From: Armatimonadota bacterium
GTDB taxonomy: Bacteria > Armatimonadota > Fimbriimonadia > Fimbriimonadales > Fimbriimonadaceae
NCBI GenBank assembly: GCA_020161505.1
Contig: JAIUNY010000004.1
Span: 124,001 to 188,000, forward strand
Length of the DNA: 64,000 nucleotides
Reading direction: 5' to 3'
Below, one piece after another: positions 24,911-32,819 of the stretch (position 1 is the first letter of the stretch; every line of letters starts with the position of its first letter). The notes beneath the pieces were generated by a model. The model saw only the letters and a program-made list of their open reading frames with translations. It was not told the DNA's origin and did not search any database. Position numbers and translations under genes: made by a program.

Positions 24911-26677
24911 ATGGTGAGATGGAAGGGGATCGTGCTTGGCTTAATGCTGATCGTTGCCGCACTGGGCCGCGCCGAAGTCCGGAAGGCTTCGGAGCCGTTG
25001 CTCGATGACGCTCGGCGCCAGGCTCTTGAATCCTCGGCGAAGCGGTTGGGGACACCCGAGAGCATCGCTGCCGCCGACTCCGTTTTTCTCACCATCATGA
25101 CGAACGGGGCGATGATCGAGGTCTTCGCGATGGCCCCTCGGTCTCTCCCCCGAGAGCCGCTCGCCCGGGCGATTGATGGTTGGGCAAAAGAACAGGGATT
25201 CGATGGCGAGACGCGTTGGGATGATGATGCGGTGCTTTTCAGACACACCGATCAAAAGCCCGGAGCAGCGAGCACCCAAAAGTCGATTGACCTAGAAGCA
25301 CTCAGGATCGCTCTGGGGGATCAGACTCCGTCGGCGATTGGACGCCTCTCGGTACACCGCGCTGCCGACCACAACCTTGCCCGCAAGCCGGACTTTGTGT
25401 CTCGGGGTGCTTCGTTTTGGCTGCTTCCGCGTGGCCAGAGTTGGGGTGCGGTGGAAGCAGGCTTTACCCTTCCTTTTTACGCGATCCCGCTGCTCACCTT
25501 TGCCGCGCTCTGGCTGATCGCTGGGCCATTGCTGATTCTGGCGTTTGGTACTCTCCGGGATCACCGCTCGACCAAAACTCTAAGCGACCGAGCAAGCGAC
25601 TATGAGCGATTGATCAAGCACCTGCCAGCTTGGTGCATTGGCCTCCATGCCCCGGTGTTTGGGCTGCTGGTTCTGGACAACACCCTGCAACGGGTGCTGA
25701 TCCTGTGGATCGGAGGAAGTCTTGCGTCGCGTGCCTGGCCTTTGATTCTCGGGGGTGTTGCGATGATGATTTGTGTGACGGTGGTCTTGGGCCGACGTGC
25801 GGACAAGCTTCGAGGTCAGATGGCGGAAGCCGATGATTCTCTCGCGGGAACCGTCAATTCCTTGGGGATTCATGACTACGAACGGCGTCGAAACCCAAGC
25901 CCGTGGAAGTCCCGACTGGTTCATATTCCTCCCGTTGCCGCGTCGCTCGTCTATGGTTTTCTTTCGCCAGGGACACCGATGGGGAGCGTTGCTCTGGTGG
26001 CAGGAGGTCTTGGGGCGATGTATGTTTTCTTCTATCCCGGGTGGACATATCATTGGAAATTCGGTCTGGAGGAAGGCGCGCGATTGGAGCTGGACATGCA
26101 GGCCTTGGTGGATCGGGAGGCGGCTGACCTCGGTGTGGAGGCTCCGGAGGCCAAGATTGAATCGCGCGTCGAGTGGACGGCGCGCTACGCCGAGTTGGTG
26201 ACCGATCCTGCTTCTGGGAGAGAGGAATTCCGATTCGGCATTCTCTTCGACAAGCCGCTCTCCGAAGGCGAAAAACGCTTCCTTGTTCATCGAGAGCTGT
26301 GTCAGAAGAGGGAAACAGCCTCGAGTCGTCGCGCCGAGCTGGGCGGATACTTGTGGCTGATTCCGGCGATCGCGATTCCCCTTGCCCTCTTTTTGATTCC
26401 GGCAGCCTTTCCCAGCTTCCGGTTTCCCTTGGGCACGGTGATGCTGGTGGCTGTGCTCACCCTTTCGATGGTGCCGAGATTGCAGAACTACTTGCGGCAG
26501 CAAGTGGTGATCCGCGCCGACCAGGCGGCCATCGGTTCATTCGATTCGCCTGACGACGCCCGGGCATTCTTTGCGAACGGCCTGGCGGAAGAGCTGCTCC
26601 CAAGCGCCCTCACCGTTCCGAATCATGCCCGGTTCGAACCACGCGTTGCCGCGCTTAAGAAAGTCGGCCTGCTCTAG
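24911..26677 (+). CDS. polytopic membrane protein with a degenerate M48-like domain (paralog B)
   Basis: This 588-residue protein has a signal-like N-terminus (WKGIVLGLMLIVAALGRA). An extracytoplasmic domain includes VFLTIMTNGAMIEVFAMAP. Four to six membrane helices follow, with a cytoplasmic loop between them. The C-terminal part reads LFDKPLSEGEKRFLVHREL in the place where M48 enzymes have the HExxH helix. Only one histidine remains, so catalysis is unlikely. The order of segments mirrors paralog A, 430 nt upstream. ATG 24911 gives the cleanest signal sequence; the frame is open further upstream but antisense to the small membrane gene. The biological role is unknown. Confidence 0.72.
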   Translation: MVRWKGIVLGLMLIVAALGRAEVRKASEPLLDDARRQALESSAKRLGTPESIAAADSVFLTIMTNGAMIEVFAMAPRSLPREPLARAIDGWAKEQGFDGETRWDDDAVLFRHTDQKPGAASTQKSIDLEALRIALGDQTPSAIGRLSVHRAADHNLARKPDFVSRGASFWLLPRGQSWGAVEAGFTLPFYAIPLLTFAALWLIAGPLLILAFGTLRDHRSTKTLSDRASDYERLIKHLPAWCIGLHAPVFGLLVLDNTLQRVLILWIGGSLASRAWPLILGGVAMMICVTVVLGRRADKLRGQMAEADDSLAGTVNSLGIHDYERRRNPSPWKSRLVHIPPVAASLVYGFLSPGTPMGSVALVAGGLGAMYVFFYPGWTYHWKFGLEEGARLELDMQALVDREAADLGVEAPEAKIESRVEWTARYAELVTDPASGREEFRFGILFDKPLSEGEKRFLVHRELCQKRETASSRRAELGGYLWLIPAIAIPLALFLIPAAFPSFRFPLGTVMLVAVLTLSMVPRLQNYLRQQVVIRADQAAIGSFDSPDDARAFFANGLAEELLPSALTVPNHARFEPRVAALKKVGLL

Positions 26678-26684
26678 GCTTCAC

Positions 26685-27518
26685 TCACAAGGCCACGAGC
26701 ATGGCAAAGGACATCGCCCGGCGCATGCCGATGTGGGCGGAAGGCCAATCGGGGAAGGTTTGCTCGATGGTGTAGGCATCCAAGCGATTCCATCCTGCGA
26801 GCTGGGAGGCTTCATCAACTTCCTCGCTCCGGTTGAATTCCAGCCGCGCGGTACATTCGCCCTCTAAGGTGTAAGGCGGAATGCTGCTCGCCTTCTCCAC
26901 GCCCCGGCGGGCGGCTTCGTGGATCATGCCCACCGTTTCGCTGGGATGGAGAAGATGGCTCATGAACCGGCCCATTCCGACTTTGACCTGCGCAGCTTCG
27001 ATGGTTGGGATGAAGGATTTGGCCTCATGGCAACCCTTGTCGTCACTGCTCACCATGACCAGGGGAACCCCATAGTGACCCGCCGTAGCGGCGGACATCC
27101 CCATCTCGCCGATCGGTTGACCGTTGACGCTCACCCGGTGGATGCGCCCGGTGATCGTGTGCTCCATCACCCCTTCAGTGGCTCCGGCCATGCCGTGGTA
27201 GCCAATGAGAAAGCACGCATCGAAGTCCCGGCTGATGCCCTGCATCATTCCATCCGGGCAAGCTCGGGAGCCGGAGATCAGTTCCACTCCCGGCTCCAGT
27301 TGGTCGATCAGCAGGTTCAGCCCGACGTTGTGGCTGTCCTTGATCACGATCCTTGTGGCCCCGGCATCGCGCGCGCCGCGGATGGCGGCGTTGACATCAT
27401 GGGTCATCATCCGGCGGGCAAAGGCGTAGTCGTAGTGGTCGCTGCTCGGCGTCCCGGCTTGTTTCCAATTCACCACCCCCGTGATCCCTTCGATATCCGC
27501 CGAAATATAGATGCGCAT
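26685..27518 (-). CDS. M55-family D-aminopeptidase (DppA-like)
   Basis: This 277-residue zinc aminopeptidase is related to Bacillus DppA, which trims D-amino-acid peptides in the cytoplasm. The metal ligands are visible: D8 and E10 (SADIEG), H63 (KDSHN), H108 (GYHGMAG) and E138 (PIGEMG). H120 (VMEHTITG) takes the place of the proposed nucleophile. The length is normal for the family and ATG 27518 is unambiguous. It stands alone, convergent with M48-like paralog B, with no peptide transporter beside it. Peptidoglycan peptide recycling is one likely use, by family analogy. Confidence 0.92.
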   Translation of the reverse strand: MRIYISADIEGITGVVNWKQAGTPSSDHYDYAFARRMMTHDVNAAIRGARDAGATRIVIKDSHNVGLNLLIDQLEPGVELISGSRACPDGMMQGISRDFDACFLIGYHGMAGATEGVMEHTITGRIHRVSVNGQPIGEMGMSAATAGHYGVPLVMVSSDDKGCHEAKSFIPTIEAAQVKVGMGRFMSHLLHPSETVGMIHEAARRGVEKASSIPPYTLEGECTARLEFNRSEEVDEASQLAGWNRLDAYTIEQTFPDWPSAHIGMRRAMSFAMLVAL

Positions 27519-27540
27519 GGGGTGATTCTAGCTGATGAAT

Positions 27541-29106
27541 CTACTGGGGAACATCGGAGGCAAACGCGCGCCTCACAGCTCGAATAACCGAATCGGCAGT
27601 TTCGGCATCCTGGAGCAGCGGGATCTCCTCCGCAAGCTTTCCGCTGACGAGCCATCCATTCTCGCGCACGGATCGAATGATGCGATCAAGCGTTTCGTCT
27701 GGGCCTTCAATGATCTCATTCACCGCGCTTCTTGCTCGCCACATCGATCGAATCATCACCGCTTCGGCACGGAGTTCGACCTCAATCGTTTCCCGAATGA
27801 CGCTCGCCATATAAGCAACGTGCTCAGTCAGATCGGGAAATCTCCATACGTAAGCAGCATCTTCATAGCACTCGAACTCGAGATCTGAACTAAGCCCGTC
27901 GTCGAATCTCTTCCGCTTTCCAAGTCGATATTGACCCTCATACCGTCGCATCAGCGGGCGAGATATCAGCTCGAGGATACGGTCGTACTCTCGCATCGCC
28001 CTCGCGATGACCGCCGAAATCGGGAGCAAGAAAGGCTCCGGAATTGCGCCATCCTTGCGCAGGATATCGTTCACCAAGAACCGCGACACTCGTCCGTTGC
28101 CATCTGTCAGAGGGTGAATATAGACGAAACCGAAGGAAGCCGTCGCCGCTCGGATGATCGCGCTTCGCCCGCGGGTTTTTCTCTCGTGCTTCGCGAGTCC
28201 CTCCAGCATCGAGGAGAGAGCATCCCAGTGTGGGCCGATGTAGTGAATGATTTCACGCTCCCGTAAGGTTTGACCAACAAAAATCGGTGATTTCCTGATT
28301 CCGTACCCCACACTACGATCTCCCAAGATCTCGCGCTGAAGGAAAGCAAGGGTTTCCTCCGAGAGCACCTCCGTGTGCCGACCCAGCTCCGACTCCATCA
28401 CACTGGCAAATCGTCTGATCCGGGCGAGCTGTTTGGTTTCTCCTTCGATCGCGAACGAGGCTTTGCTCTCCTTGGTGGTCAACCAGACTGCGCTTCTCCG
28501 GAGTAACTCCTCGCCAAAGTCAGCTTCCAATGAATTCCATGCCTGACGCACGTCAAAATCTAGGGTGGACGGAACCGAGTCGGTGAGGACAACGAGAGGG
28601 CAAAAATCCCGCGACCCCGGCATGTTGTCCCGCAATCGCCATCGACGATTCACCACTGGGTCGGATGCGGCGAGGTACCGCTTGGAATCCAGAACATCGT
28701 GGTAACCGCCACTCGCTGAACCATTGCAAGCAAGCTGCTTTCCGGTGAACCATTCGTAGAGGAAGCATGTCCGACGGCTATACTGACCTGTCGGCTCGCT
28801 CGTCACCCACTGCAGCAGATCTTCCGGAGCAATTCGATCGAAGAGCCGGGCGAGAAACTCAAAACTCACGGCCTCGTGCTTCAGCATGAACTCGAAGTGA
28901 CCTCGAAGGCTTGGCTCGGGAACATACTGCTTGGTAAATGTTTGCATCCAACCGTTCTCTCGTGAACGAACGACTCTAGTCTTGCCCAGCCGACTGAGAA
29001 CCCGGAGGGGCTGAACTGGCTCGATTTCGTAGTGTAGTGCTAACCAAGATGCCCCCAATGCATCTTCTTTTGACCAGCCTTGGAGGGAGTTATCCATTTT
29101 GATCAC
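27541..29106 (-). CDS. Fic-domain protein with its own inhibitory helix
   Basis: This 521-residue protein carries the catalytic Fic loop at 331-342 (HPLTDGNGRVSR), nearly the full HPFxxGNGRxxR consensus, so it should transfer AMP from ATP to a target protein. An inhibitory motif of the [S/T]xxxE[G/N] type is present at S217-G222 (SFAIEG) on the N-terminal side. That makes it a self-restrained class II Fic enzyme. Residues 1-180 are an unusual extension. The C-terminal ~110 residues look like a winged-helix region, as in other large Fic proteins. The start is GTG 29106 or ATG 29097. A TATAAC -10 element lies just upstream, so the message would have almost no leader. Confidence 0.88.
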   Translation of the reverse strand: MIKMDNSLQGWSKEDALGASWLALHYEIEPVQPLRVLSRLGKTRVVRSRENGWMQTFTKQYVPEPSLRGHFEFMLKHEAVSFEFLARLFDRIAPEDLLQWVTSEPTGQYSRRTCFLYEWFTGKQLACNGSASGGYHDVLDSKRYLAASDPVVNRRWRLRDNMPGSRDFCPLVVLTDSVPSTLDFDVRQAWNSLEADFGEELLRRSAVWLTTKESKASFAIEGETKQLARIRRFASVMESELGRHTEVLSEETLAFLQREILGDRSVGYGIRKSPIFVGQTLREREIIHYIGPHWDALSSMLEGLAKHERKTRGRSAIIRAATASFGFVYIHPLTDGNGRVSRFLVNDILRKDGAIPEPFLLPISAVIARAMREYDRILELISRPLMRRYEGQYRLGKRKRFDDGLSSDLEFECYEDAAYVWRFPDLTEHVAYMASVIRETIEVELRAEAVMIRSMWRARSAVNEIIEGPDETLDRIIRSVRENGWLVSGKLAEEIPLLQDAETADSVIRAVRRAFASDVPQ

Positions 29107-29117
29107 GAAGCAGCGAA

Positions 29118-29123
29118 GTTATA
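29118..29123 (-). promoter_or_regulatory. candidate -10 element of the Fic gene
   Basis: TATAAC on the minus strand lies 11 nt upstream of the GTG 29106 start. The matching -35 is weak. If it is used, transcription would begin about 5 nt before GTG 29106 or 14 nt before ATG 29097, making a nearly leaderless mRNA. Confidence 0.3.
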
Positions 29124-29286
29124 CCATTTCGATCTCAGGCCTGAAAAAATCGTAACAAACAGAGAAGTTTTACCTAAAATGATTCTTAGCGAGAAATTCT
29201 CTTGAAATTCAATCGCGAGCCGGACAGCTTAGGGAACGGTACGCACCCGCGGAGGAAATCCTCAAGCGCCTCTGCATCGATCAAAT

Positions 29287-29940
29287 TCAGAACTTCACGC
29301 CCCAGCTGGTGCCCCAGTAGCGACCTTTGACCAGCAGCAGACTCAGGTTGCCGTTCGATTGCTTGTAGGTGAGCAACCAGTGGGTGTTGCGTCCATCGTG
29401 CTGCACCATGAGATCCCAAGCGGGAGCAAGAGGGGCGTTGACACCGAAGGGGATCAGGAACTGATCCTCCCACTCCGACCAACTCAGCGACACGTAGGGC
29501 GAGAGGTTGGTTCCGTGCACCTTCTTCCCAACGGTGAGGAAATAGGCACGCGTGCCCTCCGGCGAAAAGATCCGGTCGCTGGATGATCCGAAGTTCACCA
29601 GTGGATGCTTCTCGTCTTCGAACTGGAGCGTGTAGTTCAGCGTTGGCACGAACTCTTCGACCACGGGGTTGAACTCAAGTCCAACCAACAAGCGATCTGT
29701 GACGCCGTAAGCCGCATTGAACCTCCACCGAGGGCGCTCTTCGCGCAGGCCCGCCCACCGCAAAGTGAGCTGGGTTTGATTTTTGATGCTCCCCGACCCG
29801 AGGAACTGACCTTCACCCGGTCATCCGGTTCACGTGGGGACAGCGGTGGGGGGCTCGTCTTCGTCGCCGACCGCCAACGGGAGAGCCAGCCCGGCTTGCA
29901 CATTCGCCAGCAGGGCCAGAGAGAGGAGGGAAAGCTTCAT
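29287..29940 (-). CDS. secreted beta-barrel protein with two in-frame UGA codons (candidate selenoprotein)
   Basis: ATG 29940 starts a good signal peptide (MKLSLLSLALLANVQAGLA) and a short acidic/proline linker. The frame then meets UGA at 29830-29832 and UGA at 29821-29823, separated by Thr-Gly, and runs open to a stop at 29287. The ~178 residues after the second UGA read as an outer-membrane beta-barrel: amphipathic strands such as RWRFNAAYGVTDRLLVGLEF and YVSLSWSEWEDQFLIPFG, ending in a C-terminal aromatic (WGVKF). Read through as selenocysteine, the segment is PT-U-TG-U-PGEG, a U-x-x-U redox-type spacing. A hairpin with a G-rich loop follows at 29788-29806, and selC is in the window. The alternatives are two nonsense mutations (CGA or TGG to TGA) or internal re-initiation, which would lose the signal peptide. 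The start overlaps the stop of the Cys-rich gene by one base. Confidence 0.6.
29788..29806 (-). promoter_or_regulatory. possible bacterial SECIS hairpin
   Basis: On the minus strand, GTTCCTC and GGGGAGC pair over 7 bp (two G-U) around the loop GGGTC. The loop begins 21 nt after the second UGA and 30 nt after the first. Both distances fall in the range expected of bacterial SECIS elements, which usually have a G early in the loop. A competing hairpin at 29807-29823 includes the second UGA itself (TGACC/GGTCA). Confidence 0.4.
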
Positions 29941-30080
29941 CAGCAGCAGTCGCAGTTCGGGCAGTTTTCGGGGCACGGGCAGTTGCCATTCGCGCAGCAC
30001 GGGCACTTGCACTCACCGTCTTGACATGGCGGACACGCGCACTTTCCGTTAGAGCAGCAGGGGCAGGATTTTTCTTCCAT
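29940..30080 (-). CDS. 46-residue Cys-rich metallothionein-like protein
   Basis: Sixteen of 46 residues are cysteine, arranged as repeats CPCCSNGKCACPPC, CKCPCCANGNCPCPENC and PNCDCC. There are no aromatic residues and no histidine. This is the composition of a metallothionein-type metal-binding peptide, though it matches no subfamily I can name. There is no signal peptide, so it should act in the cytoplasm. A GGAG lies 10 nt before ATG 30080. The stop TGA shares one base with the ATG of the downstream barrel gene (TGATG), so translation is coupled. Upstream, the 8-mer GTTGAAAA occurs twice exactly 30 bp apart (30130-30137 and 30100-30107, minus strand), a possible regulator site. Metal storage or sensing is an inference from composition. 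Confidence 0.75.
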   Translation of the reverse strand: MEEKSCPCCSNGKCACPPCQDGECKCPCCANGNCPCPENCPNCDCC

Positions 30081-30237
30081 GACGGGCATTCTCCCGATGT
30101 TTTCAACCTGTTAAGGCGGGAAAGTTGCATTTTCAACACTATTGCAGTGGCCCCGCACAGCCTCGGCTTCGCGCACCACCTCTCTTCGCCTTCAATCGAC
30201 GATTCTTCGGAAGGCTGTCTTCCGGTACGATGCACCC

Positions 30238-30723
30238 ATGCAGCCGCTCTCGGAGAAGTTCTGGCAGACGATTTCCGCATCCAAGGGAGACCCCGACCAA
30301 CTCAAAGACATCCTGGACGCCCAAGCCACGCCGGATGTGATGGCGTTCGGCCGGGAGTTCAACCAGGCCCTCATCAACCTGAATCAGTGGAAGATTTGGG
30401 GCGCGGGCTATGTGATGACGGGAGGCATGAGCGACGACAGCTTCCACTACTTCCGCTCGTGGATCATTGGGCGAGGCCAAGACGCCTACGAAACAGCCCT
30501 CGCTTGGCCCGACGACCTCGGCTCCTTCGCGGAGGAAGACGAGGAAGAGTTTGAAAACGAGGGGCTCGAATATGTGTGGATGGAAATCTTGGAGAGCCGG
30601 GGCATCGAAGAAGATCCGCGCAGCAACACCGAAGCCACCCCCGACGACGACCCGGCCGGACAAGAATGGGACGAGGACTCCGTCTACGATCTCTTCCCGA
30701 AGCTCGCGAAGCAGTTTGGTTGA
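30238..30723 (+). CDS. DUF4240-domain protein
   Basis: This 161-residue cytoplasmic protein matches the DUF4240 pattern: an FW pair near the start (SEKFWQTI), an aspartate/leucine-rich helix, then GGMSDDSFHYFRSWIIGRG and AYETALAWPDDL. The acidic C-terminal tail (EEDEEEFENEG) is typical. The function of the family is unknown. ATG 30238 is chosen because it starts the family's usual N-terminus; the longer frame overlaps the divergent promoter. It is divergent from the Cys-rich gene. Confidence 0.85.
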   Translation: MQPLSEKFWQTISASKGDPDQLKDILDAQATPDVMAFGREFNQALINLNQWKIWGAGYVMTGGMSDDSFHYFRSWIIGRGQDAYETALAWPDDLGSFAEEDEEEFENEGLEYVWMEILESRGIEEDPRSNTEATPDDDPAGQEWDEDSVYDLFPKLAKQFG

Positions 30724-30791
30724 GAGCAGGCCGTTCTGTAAGGAATCTTTAAGAGCAAACTCTGTTCCGGCAGATAAAATAGCGACTTGCT

Positions 30792-32219
30792 ATGAAGTGT
30801 GTTCGCTCCCTTTCTGCATTGGTCGTGGCGATGGCGGCTTTCGCTTCCGTTGCCGCGCAGACGCGACAAGATCCTGTGCCCGCAGAGGATCGGGCGAAGG
30901 CGGAGCCTCCGGCCCTCGCTTGGTTCCAGAAGAACGTCTCTCCGTTTGCCAGCGATGTCCCTTCCTCCTCGGAAATCAAGGCATTTGTTGAGAAGCTGGG
31001 CGACGCGCGGCTCTTTGGACTGGGCGAACCCACCCATGGTGACCACCAGAGTCAACTCTTCAAGAATCACGCGATTCGAGAGTTGGTTCGGCAAGGCAAG
31101 ATCGACTCCCTGATGCTGGAGATCAATCGCACGCCCGGAGCAGAAATTGATGCCTACGTGAACGAAGGGAAGGGTGATCTGGTGAAGCTGATGCTGGACT
31201 CCGGCATCTTTTCGATCTGGCGTACCGATGACTTTGCGAACATGATTCTGTGGCTTCGCGCCCATGTGATCCGCACCGGCAAGCCGTTCCGAATCTACGG
31301 AATTGATTGCCAGGAAACCGGTATCGACTTCCGCGATGCGCTGGATTATCTGGCGAAGCACGATCCCGAGGTAGCGAAGAAGCTGCGTTCCCCTCTCCAA
31401 CCGATTATCACGGCCGAGGATAGCCCTCTCACCTTCGTGGCTTGGTGGAAATCCCAGCCGGAGGCGAACTACGCACTCTACGAGAAAGCGGCCCTCGATT
31501 TACTTGCTGCGCTCAAGGCGCACAAGGAATCTGGCAAAGCCGACGAAGGATTTGACGAGGCCCTTTACGCGGCCAATGCTGGTCTGCAAGGTCTGAGAGC
31601 GTTTGAGTTTGAAATCGGCCCGAACGAGATGGACATGACCAAAATCCCCGGCGACTACTTTTCGCGCCGGGATGTCTCCATGGCGCAAAACACCGTCGCT
31701 CGAATTGGTACGGAGCGGCGGGCCGCTCTGTGGGCGCACGACATGCACGTCATCGCTGAGATTCCGCAGTTCATTTACGACATGGGTCTCCGCACTGTCG
31801 GCTCGGAGTTGCGCCGCGCGCTGGGAGCGAAGTATGTATCGGTCGGCTTTGCCTGGACAGTGGGGAGCTTCCACGCCAAAGAGTTCAAGCCGGGAGACTC
31901 GATCGCCGAGGCGCAACTGCGCCCGGTGATTGAGCACGAACTTTCCTGCGACCTGCCTGGCGACCTGGGCGAGTTCCTCTCCCGAGTCGGCCCCGAGCGA
32001 TTCTGGGTGGATCTGCGCGATGCCGATGAGGCCACGAAAGCCTGGGGGGCTCTGCCCTATTATCGAGGCTGGGCGGGTTGGGGAATGAGCGAGGAGCTCT
32101 GGCACAAAAACCCGATGTCCGATGCCGTCACGCTCATTCCGACGTTCGATTTCTTGGTCTACACCAAACGCATCAGCCCGTCGACGACGTTCAAGCTACC
32201 GGCGAAGGCAGGGAGCTGA
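30792..32219 (+). CDS. secreted erythromycin-esterase-family hydrolase
   Basis: This 475-residue protein has a signal peptide at 1-22 (ALVVAMAAFASVAAQ). The erythromycin esterase-like fold is visible from about residue 60: LFGLGEPTHGDHQSQLFK carries the ExTH motif. Later come RDVSMAQNTV and ALWAHDMHV, the other two conserved blocks. Family members act as esterases or have succinoglycan-related roles. Macrolide resistance cannot be assumed, and export to the periplasm would be unusual for a resistance enzyme. ATG 30792 is clear. It is a single gene. Confidence 0.85.
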   Translation: MKCVRSLSALVVAMAAFASVAAQTRQDPVPAEDRAKAEPPALAWFQKNVSPFASDVPSSSEIKAFVEKLGDARLFGLGEPTHGDHQSQLFKNHAIRELVRQGKIDSLMLEINRTPGAEIDAYVNEGKGDLVKLMLDSGIFSIWRTDDFANMILWLRAHVIRTGKPFRIYGIDCQETGIDFRDALDYLAKHDPEVAKKLRSPLQPIITAEDSPLTFVAWWKSQPEANYALYEKAALDLLAALKAHKESGKADEGFDEALYAANAGLQGLRAFEFEIGPNEMDMTKIPGDYFSRRDVSMAQNTVARIGTERRAALWAHDMHVIAEIPQFIYDMGLRTVGSELRRALGAKYVSVGFAWTVGSFHAKEFKPGDSIAEAQLRPVIEHELSCDLPGDLGEFLSRVGPERFWVDLRDADEATKAWGALPYYRGWAGWGMSEELWHKNPMSDAVTLIPTFDFLVYTKRISPSTTFKLPAKAGS

Positions 32220-32300
32220 GATTGCGCTCGCGAGCCGGGATTTGTGATCGGCGATCTTCTCGAGGTAACAAATCCCGGTTCGCTGGCATAATATGAATAG

Positions 32301-32528
32301 ATGGAAACGAAGCTGACGATCCTCTACTTACCGGCTGAAGAAGGCGGTTTCACGGCTTCGATTGTCGAAGTTCCAGGTGCGATTTCGGAGGGGGACACGA
32401 TCGAGGAGGCTCGGGAGATGGTGCTTGATGCACTGAACGAGCTGACGCTTGCGCGAAGGGAGCTTGCCGCTACCGCCGTGCAGCAGGGAGCGACGGTCGA
32501 GTACGTGAGCGCCGTCGGTTTCTCATAG
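32301..32528 (+). CDS. hicB: HicB-like antitoxin
   Basis: This 75-residue protein has the HicB partial RNase H fold: a beta start (KLTILYLPAEEGGFTASIVEVPGAISEGDTIEEA), then the helix REMVLDALNEL. It has no C-terminal DNA-binding domain, so it belongs to the short HicB type. It would neutralise the HicA-like toxin encoded on the opposite strand, with which its 3' end overlaps by six bases (32523-32528). HicA and HicB are normally in tandem; the convergent arrangement is odd. ATG 32301 has no clear ribosome site. Confidence 0.78.
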   Translation: METKLTILYLPAEEGGFTASIVEVPGAISEGDTIEEAREMVLDALNELTLARRELAATAVQQGATVEYVSAVGFS

Positions 32529-32717
32529 GCTTGGGGCGGGTTTTACTCTCAGGGCTTGGCAGATCTGCCGCGCCGTGTTCTTTTTGATCGTGTTGTGTCG
32601 CGGGATTGCCGCTGTCTCGCCGGTCGCAGGATTGATCCAAATTGAGTGTCGCTTGCCCTCGCGGAGGAGTGTGCAACCTTCGCTTGAGAGGTGTCTGACG
32701 AGATCCCCTTTGTTCAC
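32523..32717 (-). CDS. hicA: HicA-like mRNA interferase toxin
   Basis: This 64-residue protein starts at GTG 32717, with GAGG 4-5 nt upstream. It has the small dsRBD-like HicA fold: KGDLVRHLSSEGCTLLREGKRHSIW, where the histidine of GKRHSIW is the catalytic position, then IPRHNTIKKNTARQI. It should cleave mRNA when free. The partner HicB gene is convergent rather than adjacent in the same operon, with overlapping 3' ends. It has no obvious promoter. A decayed PEP-CTERM gene tail lies just upstream, so this spot looks like an insertion site for small elements. Confidence 0.8.
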   Translation of the reverse strand: MNKGDLVRHLSSEGCTLLREGKRHSIWINPATGETAAIPRHNTIKKNTARQICQALRVKPAPSL

Positions 32718-32819
32718 GTTTCCTCTGGGGTTCTTCAGGCAAGTGCGCTGTCGGCGCCACCTCGCTGCCGTTTCCCAACAGGACAATACCTTGTATGGAT
32801 CTGCCTTGGCTCTCGTAAC

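Noticed and set aside
29940-29945. Tandem UGA UGA at the end of the Cys-rich gene read as selenocysteine
   Set aside because: Reading on leads into an Arg/Ser-rich frame overlapping the barrel gene with no fold; the first UGA is best explained as the stop that overlaps the next ATG.
29813-30280. A 155-codon minus-strand frame over the Cys-rich gene
   Set aside because: It is an out-of-frame reading of the Cys-rich and barrel genes (Ala/Arg/Ser-rich, no motif).
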